Positions 1 through 13,048 of a stretch of DNA of 64,000 nucleotides are shown here, piece by piece. Where the stretch lies: assembly GCA_020974905.1 (NCBI GenBank), contig CP087563.1, forward strand, positions 3,658,001-3,722,000. The letters run 5' to 3'. The notes below the pieces were generated by a model that did no database searches, was not told where the DNA came from, and saw nothing but the letters and a program-made list of their open reading frames with translations. The position numbers and the translations under genes are program-made. Position 1 is the first letter of the stretch. Each line of letters opens with the position of its first letter. This DNA comes from Planctomycetes bacterium syqfu (GTDB lineage: Bacteria; Planctomycetota; Phycisphaerae; Phycisphaerales; Phycisphaeraceae).

Positions 1-3000
1 CTCATCGATTGCAGTTGATCGGTAAACTGATCATAAACGAATAAATCTTCATCCAGATTGACATCCCAATCAAAATAGTTATTTGACCAACTTGTAAAGG
101 CAATGAATTGTCCATTATCACTGATTGCCATCCTGCCATAGGGATAGGAATTACCCTGCACCCCATTGACAGTCAGCATTTTGATTTGGTCTGTCTGCAA
201 ATCGTAAATGAAGACATCTGATATCTCGTTGTTATCGTTGTCAACCAGATTGGTTCGGTTGCTGATAAAGATGGCATAACGTCCATTACCACTGATAACC
301 GGATCCAAACTCCAACCATTGGATGACATTAGGGTATTGGTTCGACTTAACCGTCGCGTCTGGCCGGTCAAACGATCATGCACAAAGACATCATCGTTGG
401 TATTGTCCTCATCATCAGTCAGATTGTTGGCAAAGCTGGAGAAGATCACATAGCGACCATCATCACTGATACCAGGATTACTACTGGCAAAATTTCCCTG
501 TTCACCTTCGGATGAAACGGACACCATCTGTGTTACGCCAGTCTGCATGTCATAGACAAAGATATCCGAACTGACTCCTTGATCATTCGCCACCAGATTG
601 GTTGCAACACTGGAAAACGTCACAAAGCGTCCATCACCACTGATTTGGGGTGAACGAGAAACATCGTTGGCGGGTTGCCCATCGATACCGCGACTGATCA
701 AAGTCATTTGATCGGTGAATTGATCATAGACATACACACTTCCAATACCGCTGGTATCATCGTCTGTTAAATTGGATGCATAACTTGTAAACGCGATGTA
801 TCGACCATCATCACTGATTGATGGCGAGGAACTGGACGCTGTCGCGGTTTGGCCGTCCAGACCAATCGATACGCGTTTGATTTGATTGGTATATAAATCG
901 CGTACATAGACCTCTGGCAGGTTTTGCAAGTTGCCTTCATCCAGATTGGAAGAGTAAGTTTCAAAAACGACATAGCGTCCGTTACCACTGATCTGGCTGT
1001 TATATGAACCTGTATCAGCAAATTCACCATCAGAAGTCTGTGCAACAAAACTGACGTCAAAACCATCGTAGGCCGAATTGATCGCTGCCACCTGTTCGTA
1101 TCCGACCGGTGTGATCTGGTTCACCGCATAGGTCCCGGGGATCAGGTTGGTGAAGCTGTAGCTGCCATCGGTTCCGGAAGTCGTCCAGCGTTCGCCTTCA
1201 CCTTCATCCCAGAGCTGATTGCTGTTGGCATCGGTCCAGTCCAGTTGCTGATCGTTGTCATCATCCAAGAAGACGGTGATCCCTGCCAGGGCCGTTTCAC
1301 CGGTCTGCTTCACACCATCACCATCAAGATCATGCCAAGTGGTTCCGTTGATTGAGACAGGTCGGTACAAACCGGCATCGGCATTGCTGTGATCATCTGC
1401 AATCCCCAGTTCGATGACGGCGGTGCGTCCGGTATCGCGATGGGCATCACTGTCTAAAGCGTCTGAAACGATGTCCGCATTAAGCAAGGTCCACTCATAA
1501 CCCTCAGGCTTAATGAACTCAACGATGTATTGGCCGGTAACCAGATTGTCAAAACGATAGGCACCTTGCGGGTCGGTCGTTGTGGTTGCCAGCGGATTGC
1601 CATTCGCATCGAGCAGGTTGACGGTGATGTCATTGACACCGGCTTCAGACTCATCCTGTTGCCCGTTGCCGTTGACATCAAGCCAAACAAGATCACCGAT
1701 GCTCGATGCTTCTCCGACGTGGATTGTCGTTGCTATTCCAAATTGTGCATTGGCTTGTGAAATGGTTCGGAAATAGATGGTGTAATCCTGTCCTGCTTCC
1801 AGGCCGGCGCTGTCGAAGACAGGGTTAAGTCCCACTTCATCTCCGCGTTGTGCTTGCTCACCGGTTTCACCATAGATGCCATCACCATCCAGATCCCAGA
1901 CGTGGTCGGACGGCTCGTCAATGGCATCAACGGACCAGCCATTAAGCGTGACCGTCAAGCCGTAGTCCACTTCGTAGGGTCCGTCGGTATGCGGGGTAGC
2001 CAGTACGTCAAGAATCTGCAGTTGTGCATCATCCTCAACGGTTCCTGCCGGTGTGGTGACTTGCAGGGAAATGGTGACCTGTTGGCCATCCGTTGGTAAA
2101 TCCAACAAGGCTAACTGCTCCCAGGTCAGTGTCGGAGCGACACCCGTTGCATCATCAAATTGGCCATCGTTATCCAGATCCCATGCATAGGACACATTAT
2201 TGTCATACACAACCGAGGCTGATCCATCGAGCGTCAAAGAATGGCTTTCAGCAATCTGATAATCATCACCTGCATTGGCAATGGATACGAACGTCATGCC
2301 TGCATCGACATCAGCTAGATGCTGACCATTGGCCAACTGAATCACAGCGGTGTTGCCAGCTTGAGCGTCCACATCCGAATCCAATGCATCATCGCCCATG
2401 TCTTGTGATGTATAACGGTAACCTTGGGCCAAGGCCACATGAATCTGGTAGTCATCACCGTAGAGATCACTAAACGTGTATGTTCCCTGATCATCAGTGG
2501 TGGTGGTCTGGAGGACTGATCCCTGATCATCAAGGAGCGTGACTGTTTGCCCGGTCATGACCGGTTCATTTTCATCCTGCAGTCCGTTGGCGTTGCGATC
2601 ATGCCAAGCCAGACCAGTAATGGAACTGTAAGGCAGATAACCAAAATCGATGCCGATCACATCCTCAAATTCCCCCACCGTGACTATCTGTGCATCCTGT
2701 CCCAGCTGATAGATGAAGATGTCGGATTGGTTATTGGTGTCATCATCAACCAGGTTACTTGCTAACGAGTTGAAGACAATGACCTGACCGCCATGACTGA
2801 TCACTGGGTTGTAACTGTGATGATTGCCTTGTTGGTCAAGGATCAAACGTTGCGTGGTGCCTTGAGCCAGATCGTAAATAAAGATATCCGATTTGCCGTT
2901 GGTATCCCCATCAACCAGATTCCTTGCCATACTGCGATAGATGACATACTGGCCATCGGGCGAGAAGACCGCAGAGTCGCTTGAACCGTTCGCTTGCGTG

Positions 3001-6000
3001 CCATCGGTTGCGGTACTGATACGGGTTGTATCTCCGGTGAACATGTCGTGCATGAAGATGTCGGCTTGCCCATTGGTATCAGCGTCGACCAGATTATCCG
3101 CTGAGGAGTAGAAGGTCACGTATCGACCGTCAGAACTGATGTTCGGATCGTAGGCATGATAATTGGCCTGTGTTCCATCAGATGCAACATTGACACGTTG
3201 GGTCAAACCGGTTTGTCGATCATAGACAAAGATATCGGCCATCTCATTGGTATCATCAGCAACCAGATTACTGGCCAATGAATTGAAAATGACATAGCGT
3301 CCATCACCACTGATGGCTGGATTACCGTAACCGTAATTTTTCTGCGTGTCGTCCAACGCGACATTCAGATAAGTCAGCTCAGCGGTTTGCTGATCATAGA
3401 CATAGAGTTTGTCGCTACCGTAATCGCTCATGTCTGAAAGGGTATTACCCGTATCAGCAAAGACGATGTATCGCCCGTCTCCACTGATCCTGCCATCATG
3501 GCTTTGACGGTTGGTCTGGGTACCATCAAGCAGCACATTGACGCGCGTCGTGGTGTCATTGAGTCGATCGTAGACGAAGATATCCTGATAACCATTGGTA
3601 TCACCCTCAACCAGATTGTCCGCTGAACTCTGATAGGTGATGTACCGGCCATCATCACTGACCGATGGGTTGTAGCTGTCACCATTGCCAAATTCACCGG
3701 TCGGTGTGAGACTGACCGCCTGGAGTGTGTTGGTTTGGTTATCGAAGACAAAGACGTCGCGTGCGTCGTTGTCATCCCCAGCCAACAGATTATTCGCATC
3801 ACTCTGGAAGACGACGAAGCGACCATCTGCACTGACCTGTGCAACACCGCTGGCCTTGTTGCCTAACAAGCCCTGATAGGTGTGAATCAGATCCAGTTGA
3901 TCCTGCTCATTGGGAGAAGTGAGTTGGTGATGTGCGGGTGTGATCTGTTTGACGTTGTAATCACCGGGCAAAACGTTGTTGAAGGTGTAAACACCATCCT
4001 GGTCAGTAAGTGTCCAGCGTTCGCCTTCGCCTTCATCCCACAGCCCGTTGCTATTGGCGTCGGTCCAATCCAGTGTGTTGTTGGCATTGGTGTCCAGATA
4101 GACAGTGACGCCTTGAAGTTGGGTGTCCGTTCCCAGATCATAACTGCCATTTTGCACCAGCTCACTGAAGGCTGTACCGGTGATACTGCCATAGGGAATT
4201 GGCGTGATTGCGACGCCCAGGTCGGTGAGTTGCTGGCCGATGCCAAGCGTGATGACTTCGCTTCGCCCTGTCAGTGGATCGACATCACTGTCATAGGCTT
4301 CGACATCCCCCTGATTCATTGCCGAAATCATGTAGCCTTGGGGTGGTGTGATGACTAATTCGTATTGGCCTTGTGCCAATCTGTAGATGGTCAGGTAATG
4401 GCTGGTGGAAGTCTTGGCAATGTTGTAGTAGCTGACATCAACGCGATTCAATTCCACGCGTGTATCGGGCATGGATGTCTCACCATCATCAAAGATACCG
4501 TTGGCGTTGGCATCAAGCCAGACCAGAATTCTGGCTGAACCGTTGGGATACAGCCCCACATCCACATGGTCAACCTGCTGACCGTCAACGATGCTGATCA
4601 CATGGCTGTAACCTGTCTGCTGATCAATATCACTGTCGATCTCATCATATTGATTGCTGTAAATGTTGGTGTCCAGGAATTCCCGATCCTCAGGCAGCGG
4701 GAAGTAAATCTGGTAATCACCGTCGTTCAACTGCCCAAAGACATAGCGACCTTGCGCATCGGTCACAGTACTGGCAAGCACATTGCCATCCGTATCGTGA
4801 AGCTCAACTGTCATACCCGACAGCAACAGGTCATTTTCCCCCAGTAAGCCATTGTTCCCATAGCCACTGTCATCCCAGACCGTGCCGGAGATCGAACCGT
4901 TGGCATAAAATCCAGCATCCAGATGATTGACGATGGTCATGTCAGCCATGGTGAAGGTTGCTGTCAAGCCGGTCAACGGATCAACATCGCTGTCAATGGT
5001 GTCATCATCACCTGCATCCTGCAAGGTCAAATGCAAGCCATTGGCCGCAACAAATTGCAGACGGTAATCCCCCGCCGCCATGCCGGTAAAGCTGTACATG
5101 CCCGAGCTATCCGTGACGGTTGTGGCAACGATGTTCTCCTGGTCATCCAGCAGATTCACGGTCATCCCAGGCAGCGCGTTCTCGGTCTCATCCCAGATAC
5201 CATCAAGATCCGAATCGTCCCATGCATAAGATGAAATGGAGCGTCCGTGCCCGTAAATGACTGCGGTGTATCCCTGAAGAGTTGGTCCAGATGTCCATGT
5301 GGCCAACAGGTCGTCAAAGCCATCACCGTTAAAATCACCCGCATCGGTGCAAGTGACATTCGATTTGAACATTGCACCCATCAGTGAACCGTCAAACAAA
5401 CCTGTCAGTTGCACATCGCCCTGCAAACCACCGGGAACTCCGTAGATCATGTAGTAACCACTGGCATTTCCCGATGCGTAGCATTTCATCAACAGGTCAT
5501 TGATGCCGTCCCCATTAAAGTCTCCGGCAGAGATAATGCCTATCCCCGCACGATCACCAATTTCAATACCATGGATCACCGCGCCGACGCGTTGATCCTG
5601 ATCCAGTTGCGGACCTTGCACATCACCATTGAGTCCGGACGTGGTGCCATAAATGATGTAGGTCACACCGGGACTCGATGCCTGGGACAAGTTGTCATAG
5701 GCGCTGATATGGATGGCCAGATCATCCAGGCCATCACCATTCAAGTCCCCGATAGAACGGACCTGCATGGTGAAATGCGATCCATCATTGATGACATCGT
5801 ATTGCAAATCTGATGCATCCAGATCATTGATGAGAACCTGTGAATCGAACCCACCTGACTGACCGTAAAGCAAAACAACATCATGAACGTCTTCGAGATA
5901 AATCAAACGTTCTCGTGAAAGCAACAGGTCATCCAAACCGTCACCATTGAAATCACCAGCAGCAGCCACCATGCCCGAACCGGCATTGCGGAATTGCGTT

Positions 6001-9000
6001 CCGGGGACTGCCTGCGTGCCAACATCGGTCAGTGGAATCTGGCCGTCGAACTTGCTGGCACTACCATAGATCAGGTAAACCACATCCCCATCGTTATCAT
6101 CCAGGAACCGACCGTCGCTGACGATGGCAAAGTCAGCCAACCCGTCACCGTTGACATCACCTACGCCTGCAACCTGATGGTAACCATAACCATTGTATTC
6201 CTCACCACGGAAGACCGCGCCGGACAATGTACCTGCAGCGATGTCAGCCAGGTCGATATCACCGTGTAACCCTTCAGACGATCCGTAGAGTAGATAGTAA
6301 CTACCTTCACCCGTTCCCAGGGGCTCATGCTCAAGGACACTAATGATCAGGTCATCATAACCATCGCCATTGATGTCGCCGACTCCAGCAATCTCTTGCT
6401 TAAGGTTATCCAATACGTTGACACCGGGGAAGGTTGCACCTTCAAAACCCTCGTCATCAAGATGGGAAAGCGAATAGTCATCAGCAGTGAGTGTGTCTGA
6501 ACCATAGACCAGATACGTCTTGCCAGCAAAGCTGTTAATGCCAAGATAATAATCGGCGATGGAAACTAAAAAGTCATCAAAACCATCACCATTAAAATCA
6601 CCGGCGTTTGTGATATGTCTGTTTCTGTGGTTGTTGTAAGTCTGATCTTCGATCAAGACACCATCAAACTGGCCATCAGCAAGCTCATCCAAATCATGGA
6701 AACCCACAAGCGTGCCAACGTCCGAGAGGATGATCATCCCTGCATCCAGGTCCGTCAAGTTCTCTTGGGCGCCCAGGGTAAAGGGATCAATTGCAAATGT
6801 GAAGCGATCCACATCACTGTCAACAGAGGGATCCGCAGTAGCATGTTGTATTGTGAACAGGTGGTTTTCGGGCAAATCAATTTCGATGGCATATTCATTC
6901 GTGGATAAACGGTCGAAGGTGTATTGGCCCGCATCATCCGTCACTGTCGTCTGGATCAGACGACCGTAGTAAGTGTCGTAGAGATTGACCGTCATCCCAG
7001 CCAATCCGGCTTCGTCATCATCCTGCACGCCGTCCTTGTTGGCATCATTCCAAACCGTACCGCTGATGGTACTTTCGATAATCAGGCCAGCATCAATATT
7101 GCTCTGCGCCTCACCAATCCCAACGGTAAAATTCGGTGTCCATCCGAATACCGGATCCACATCACTGCCGACATTCTCATGGGGATATGAATTCCAATGC
7201 TGCTGCGTGTAGGTATAGCCGTCGGGTAATTGCACACGCATGTTATAGGTGTCAGCAAAAACCTCTTCGAAGAAATAGTGTCCATCCTGATCGGTCACAG
7301 TGGTGTAATCGCCGACGACAACAGTCACGCCTGCCATGACCGGTTCGTCATCGTCCATCCAACCATCACCGTTGAGATCTTCCCAAATAACACCTTCAAC
7401 TGATCCAACGCCGCGATAGGTAAAGTCAACCCCCACAAGATACTCACCTAATTCCAGACTCACGCGATGAACACCAAAGTCGGGCTTGTAGACAAACAGG
7501 TCCATCACGCCGTTGGTATCGTTGGGGACGAGATTGGACGCTGGTGCCTGGAAGCTGACGATGCTTGCATCATCACTGATGGCTGGTGCGTAGGAAAAAT
7601 CGTTGGCCTGCTGCCCGTCATCACTGACATTGACATGCCAGCGTTCATTGGTCTGGGTATCGATGATGACCAGGTTGCTATAAGCACTACCCGCCCCCTC
7701 AAACAATTCTGAATGCGACGAACTTAAAGCAATAAAGCGACCATCATCCGAAATGTCATAGGGTATACCACCGCTTGAAATGGTCCCGTCCGGTTGCGTC
7801 GAGATCAATTGCAATTGATTGGACTGTAAATCGTAAAGGTATGCAGCTGCCGAAGGATTGGTCTGGCCTGCAATCAAATTATCAGCATAGGAATAGAAAA
7901 CGACATACTGACCATTGTCACTGAACTGCGCAAAACGAGAATCATCATTGGCGTCCTGGCCGTCGGTGGTTGAACTGACGCGTGTACTTGTGCCTGATTG
8001 CCTGTCATAGACAAAGACATCTGAATAGCCGTTGGTGTCATCGTCCACGATGTCCGGGGCATTGGTCACGAACGTGAAGTACCGTGCATCGTCACTGATG
8101 CTGACATCGGAAATCCCATGATTGCGGTAATCGTCCGTTTGATGCACATCGATCAATTCCAAGTTGCCGGTCTGCTGATCGTAGAGATAGATGACGGGCA
8201 CGTTGTACCAGGTCCGTTCGTCAAAACGCGTTGCACCACTGCGGAAGACGATGTATCGGCCATCGGAACTGATGTCGGGGTCCCAACTGTTTGCATTGCT
8301 TTGCGTACCGTCAGCAAGTTCACTCACGCGTTTGGTTTGCTGCGTCTGTGTGTCGTAAACAAAGATATCCTGAAAACCGTTGGTATCGTCGTCGACCAGA
8401 TTGGTTGCTGAACTCTGATAGGTGATGTAGCGGCCATCCGCACTGATCTTGGGTTCGTAGCTATCCGCATCGCCTTGCGTACCATCACTGGCAACACTGA
8501 TGCGTGTGATGGTGTCGGTCATGCGATCCCAGAGAAAGACATCTTGAGCTTCATTGGTATCGCCATCAACCAGGTTCGTCGCTGAGCTGGCGAAGGTGAC
8601 GTAACGGCCATCACCACTGACATCGGATGAAAAGCTGATATCATCGCCCTGCTCGCCTGTTGCAGACACACTGATATTGGTCAGATGATGACTTTGCCCG
8701 GGTGTGATCTGTGTATAGCCATCCGGTGTCACCTGGCGGACAACGTAGTCACCTGCTTGAAGGTTGTCGAAATGGTAATGCCCAAAGTAATCCGAGACGG
8801 TCCAGCGTTCGCCTTCGCCCTCATCCCAGTATTCATTGGCATTCAGATCGGTCCAATCCAGTTGGCCGTTGTCGTTGGTATCCAGGTAAACCGTCACCCC
8901 ACTGATTGTTTGATCGGTGAAGTTCTCAACGCCATCTGCATTGACATCGTCATAGAGCGTGCCTGACAGGCTGCCCAATTCAATCAGACCGATATCCAGG

Positions 9001-12000
9001 TCGGCGTGCTCCATGCCTTGTGTGATTGTGATGGTTTGACTGAGTAATGTATCAGGATCAATGTCACTATCCAGCGTTTGATCATCCCCTTGGTTTGCCT
9101 GTGTCAAGCTATAACCATTGGGCAGAACCAACTGAATCTGGTAATCCATTTCATCCAGATCGCTGAAGCTGTAATACCCCTGGGCGTCAGTGGTGGTTGT
9201 CGCTAACTGCGTTCCCTGCGTGTTGAGCAGGTTGACCGTCACATTTGCAAGACCGTCCTCACCGTCATCCTGAATCCCATCCAGATCCGAATCGATCCAG
9301 ACACGATCTCCACGCGCGATGGGGGGATGTACATCAGACCAGCACCCAGATCGGTGATGACCTGGCCATCGGTCAACGTCAGGTACATGGTGTTGGTCGT
9401 GCGATCAAAATCGCTGTCAATGCTGTCATCATCACCTTGATCCTGATAGGTGAGCATCTTGCCATAGGGGGGCGTAATGGTGAGTTGATAATCACCGGGC
9501 GCCAGATCATTGAAGTCGATGGTTTTGTTACCCATCACCATGGTGGTCACGGTACGCTGACCATCGACTCGGCTGAGTGTGAAACGCGTGCCTGAGGCAG
9601 GTGGCTCATTGTGGTTCACACCGTCGGTAAAATAATCCCACCACACATCAATCTCAATACGGCCCGCAGGAGCAAAACCGCCATCGATAGAGTCTGTCGG
9701 TTGAGATGCAGACAGGACGATCAATTCGGTTCGACCATCAATCGGGCTTGCATCGCTGTCGGTTTGCTCATCGCCTGATCGGTATAACGTGTAGTTACGG
9801 TCAGCCTGTGAAGGGAAACTGACGACATAACTACCGGACCGCAATCCTGAGAATTGATAAGCACCGTTGGCATCGCTTGTAGTCGTTTGCAGCAGGTTGT
9901 CATTTTCGTCATAAAGCTCAACGGTGAAGCCTTGAAGCAATGGGTCATCATCATCGCGTTGGCCATCGAGATAGAGATCTTCCCAAACCACGCCTGAAAG
10001 CGACAATGACTGATATAATCCAGCATCCACATGGTCAATCATCTGATCGCGGTCAACATGGATCCGTGATGACAGACCGTGTTGTATATCCATATCGCTG
10101 TCGTTTGTATCGTCTTCCCCCTGGTCGACTGGACTGAACTGATATGCTTGGGGAGCAATGACCTGCACGTAATAATCACCGGGAACCAACAAATCAAATT
10201 GATACGCGCCTTGCTGATCTGTCAGTGTGGTCCGCAAAAGCTGTTGATTCTCATCCAGGAGATTAACGGTGATATTTTCAAAACCTGACTCTTGAGGATC
10301 CTGTATGCCGTCAGCATTCTCATCAAACCAGACATAATCCGAAATGGACCCCGGGGGGATTTGCTGCATCGTAAAATCAAGATCAGTCATCATCTGGTCT
10401 TCACTGACGTTGATTCGGTAAACGCCCCACTCCTGCCTGTAGACATAGGTATCAACACTCAGGTTGTTATCCTTGTCCGAAAGATCCCTGTCATCTGTCG
10501 TGAATGCGACAACATTGCCATCCGCTGTCACATGACTGTTGATGGCATTGCCATTGGTTACGCCGGTCGGCAATGTACTGACAAGCTCGACGGTCTGATC
10601 AATGGTGTCATAAAGGAAGACCCCCATCTTTGTGCCTTGGTAGCCTTCGACCAGATTCTTGGCATTACTGGCATAAACCACATAACGTCCGTCAGCAGAA
10701 ATCGACGGCTTCTTGTTATTACCCCGGGCAGGTTCTCCCGCGGCATTCACACTGAGGAGTTGCAGTTGCGTACTCTGCATGTTGTAACGGAAAACGTTGT
10801 AGATCTGAAAACCTGGCTTGTCATAGGTGCCTTGAATCAAATTTTGAGCCAAAGATTGAAACACAACATATCGACCATCATCACTGATCACAGGGCTGCT
10901 GCTGGAATCGTTAGCTTGAACACCTTCATTGGAAACAGATATCCGTTTGGTCAAACCCGCCTGAAAGTCATGCACAAAAACGTCATGGGTGCTATTGGTA
11001 TCACCATCAACGAGATTGGGTGAGTAGGACGAAAACGCCATCAAACTGCCATCGCCACTCAAAGATAAATGACCAACACCTTGTTTCTGAACCTGATCAT
11101 CATTGGTCAGATCCACAAATGACATCTCTCCTGCCTTCATGTCGTAAAGAAAAGCAACTTGGTAATCCTCATTTGCCGGGAAATCAAACGCATCAGACAT
11201 GGCAATAAAGGCAACAAACTGACCATCAGCACTGATCGTGGGCGCATAACAATCATCCTGTCCTTCTGTACCATCAGGCATCTTGTTGATGCGTATGGTC
11301 TGACCGGTGAGTCTGTCATGGACAAACACATCCTTAAAACCATTCGTATCATTCTCAACCAGATTGGTTGCCAGACTGGAAAATGTGACGAACCGACCAT
11401 CATCGCTGATTTCCGAATCCTCACTGTCAGCATCACCTTGTTCCCCCAAACTGCTGAGGCTGATACGCTCAAGGGTTCCAAGCAATCTGTCATAGACAAA
11501 TACATCGTAGGAATCATTGGTATCCGAGGGGACAAGACTGTCATCTGATGAGGAGAAAGTCACATACCGACCATCTGCACTCATACTCTCAAATGGCTTG
11601 CTGGTGTTATCCGTGCCATCCCCATGGGCATAGCTGATCAGATCAATCCAGGGAACCGGGCCAGGTTGCGTTGCTTCAAGCAAATGCCCTTGTGCACGCA
11701 CGACGTGATCTTGAGCTTCAACGGAGTTCATCACGTAAACGCCATCGACATCCGTTAAAACCCATCGCTCACCTTCACCCTGATCCCAATAGGTGTTGGC
11801 GTTCAGATCGGTCCAATCCAGTTGCCCATTGTCATTGTCATCCAGATAGACCACCACCTCAGCAAACTTCTGATCCGTGTGGTCGAACTGACCGTTGCCA
11901 TCGACATCCCGGTAAGCAACACCTGAAAGTGTCCCGCCAGATAACAACACCCGTGACTCGAGAGCTTCGATATGATGCGCGGAAACTGGATGACGAGACG

Positions 12001-12064
12001 ACTGTTTGAGAACCGCGTGATACCACTTACGGATCATCTTGGTTGCGCGATTGGCAAGAGACAT
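1..12064 (-). CDS. Giant multi-domain exported protein (LEPR-XLL, SdrD-B, beta-propeller, FG-GAP), 3' partial, one frameshift
   Basis: The frame is open from the ATG at 12064 (preceded by a GGGGGG Shine-Dalgarno-like run) to position 1, apart from one shift at 9321-9326, giving at least about 4,020 residues. The N-terminus carries IEALESRVLLSG, the LEPR-XLL motif of planctomycete surface or exported proteins. Then follow SdrD B-like domains (DxxxDGxxDxxExGxxxxxVxL), a six- to seven-bladed TolB/PD40-like propeller built from SxDGRYVxFxSxAxNLVxxDTN blades (about 11640-10430), more SdrD-B domains, propeller 2 (about 8670-7440), SdrD-B, seven FG-GAP repeats (xDFNGDGxDDLL, about 6640-5290), SdrD-B, propeller 3 (about 3890-2690), two PKD-like domains (about 2330-1750), SdrD-B and propeller 4 (1060 to the edge). 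The many acidic loops suggest calcium binding. Function is unknown; an adhesive or structural surface role is inferred. The minus-strand neighbour on the right is unrelated. Start 12112 is also possible but lacks a Shine-Dalgarno. Confidence 0.85.
1185..11860 (-). repeat. Four copies of an SdrD-B variant module preceding each propeller
   Basis: Near-identical DNA and protein modules lie at about 11755-11860, 8800-8905, 4010-4115 and 1185-1290. Each encodes a variant of YLDxNDNGxLDWTDxNxN followed by WDxGEGERW and a short linker before a beta-propeller. The copies share the nucleotide core ggtccaatccagt (ggtccagtccagt in the last). This shows that the giant gene grew by duplication of a [B-domain plus propeller] unit. 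Confidence 0.8.
9321..9326 (-). other. Apparent frameshift in G6 (coding C6) homopolymer of the giant gene
   Basis: Upstream of this tract the reading frame encodes SdrD-B sequence ending ...MYIPP. Downstream the same frame quickly becomes nonsense and stops at 9239. Shifting by one base resumes IARGDRVWIDSDLDGIQDDG, a typical SdrD-B start, and that frame stays open for 9.3 kb. Seven instead of six C residues on the coding strand would restore one gene. A sequencing indel, a true mutation or slippage are all possible. Confidence 0.85.
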
Positions 12065-12434
12065 GTTATCCCCCCTAGAACAAAGCGATATCAAATCAAA
12101 AGATTGACGCATCCTACTTTAAAAATGATCCAAGTTCAATCATATATTGGCATGAGAATTCGGTTGCGTCGTTCCCCAAGTCATCATCCACAACACCTTT
12201 TTCAGACCATCTAAATGAGCAAATGGGATGAATAACAAACAACCATGTGCATCTACACTCGGTCGTTTGAATTTGGAAATGGGCTGTGCAACCCTAGGAA
12301 GAACCGACGAATCACCTGAAGAAAACGACATTTTTCAGCAAAGCACTATCAAAAGCGCTGCAATTTCCGATATCCCCGACATTCTCGATCCTGAGAATTA
12401 CACCATCAAAGGCATTTGATTAATCCATAAAAAA

Positions 12435-12473
12435 CCGCTTGCGTGTTAATGTTTGGCAACAACACGGAAGCGG
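12435..12473 (+). repeat. Inverted repeat just upstream of the rep fragment
   Basis: CCGCTTGCGTGTT (12435-12447) and AACACGGAAGCGG (12461-12473) form a 13-bp stem with one mismatch and a 13-nt loop, 13 nt before the ATG of the rep remnant. It could be part of a rolling-circle origin or a regulatory hairpin. The rest of 12065-12486 shows only unconvincing small frames. Confidence 0.4.
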
Positions 12474-12486
12474 TGGAGATAACGCT

Positions 12487-13048
12487 ATGAATCTTTACAC
12501 ACAAACCAGCACCGACAACCCAACCGGCGGGAATGCCGAGCGCTCGCCGGCGGTTGGCGGCTCGTCTAAGCCGTCGACCGTCCCTGATTCGGTTTGTCCC
12601 CTCTGTAATACGGGGGGGGGCAAAGTTACATGAAGCGGAAATCGGTATCGACTGGCTGCGTTTCACCCTCCCCTATTTTCGACTTCATCAAATCACAAAT
12701 AGACTGGCAAAATACCTTGGCAGCTATTTCAGCAAGCCCGGATTCTGGGGTTATCGTGAGCAGTACAAGTTTTCATCCACAGCAACAGTCAATTTCACAG
12801 ACGCAAGCCGTGAATGCTGCGTTGATTTGAATGGTGAAACCTGCAAGCAGCTTGGCCACGATGCCATCATGGAAATACTGTCATGGGCTTATCAGCAGTT
12901 CGCCCAGGCTAAACGAATTGATATTCGATTGGATTTCAGAGGCCAGTGCATTGGTTTGATTGATCAGATTCACCAGTCATGCGAGCAGAAGGAGCTTTGC
13001 CGATGCCGTCGGTGGTTGCCATTGATCCCACGGACTGCTGATGCTTGA
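12487..13048 (+). pseudogene. Replication initiation factor (Rep_trans/RstA-like) remnant, frameshifted and 3' truncated
   Basis: The ATG at 12487 follows a GGAG Shine-Dalgarno and opens a Ser/Thr/Pro-rich leader ending in CPLC. The frame then shifts at a G9 tract (12612-12620). In the next frame comes EAEIGIDWLRFTLPYF, then PGFWGYREQYKFSS, DLNGETCKQLG and AQAKRIDIRLDFRG, the layout of replication initiation factors of filamentous-phage and rolling-circle elements (family PF02486-like, from memory). The frame ends at 13048, soon after the RIDIRLDFRG motif, where sequence from a tyrosine integrase gene takes over, so roughly the C-terminal half is missing. It is therefore non-functional as read. 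The link to a filamentous phage or plasmid-type integrated element is inferred from the family. Confidence 0.6.
12612..12620 (+). other. G9 homopolymer frameshift in the rep remnant
   Basis: With nine G residues the leader frame reads CNTGGGKVT and stops. With eight it would continue CNTGGAKLHEAEIGIDW into the Rep domain. This is either a sequencing or assembly indel, or a slippage-prone tract. Confidence 0.65.

Noticed and set aside
767-9595. Many plus- and minus-strand frames of 60-240 residues within the giant gene
   Set aside because: They lie antisense or out of frame to a continuous frame with recognisable SdrD-B, propeller and FG-GAP domains, and their low-complexity Ile/Val/Gly or His/Arg/Pro composition is what shifted reading of repeats gives.
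1-12064. CRISPR-like or satellite repeats
   Set aside because: The repeated segments encode degenerate protein modules at irregular spacing, without constant repeats and spacers.
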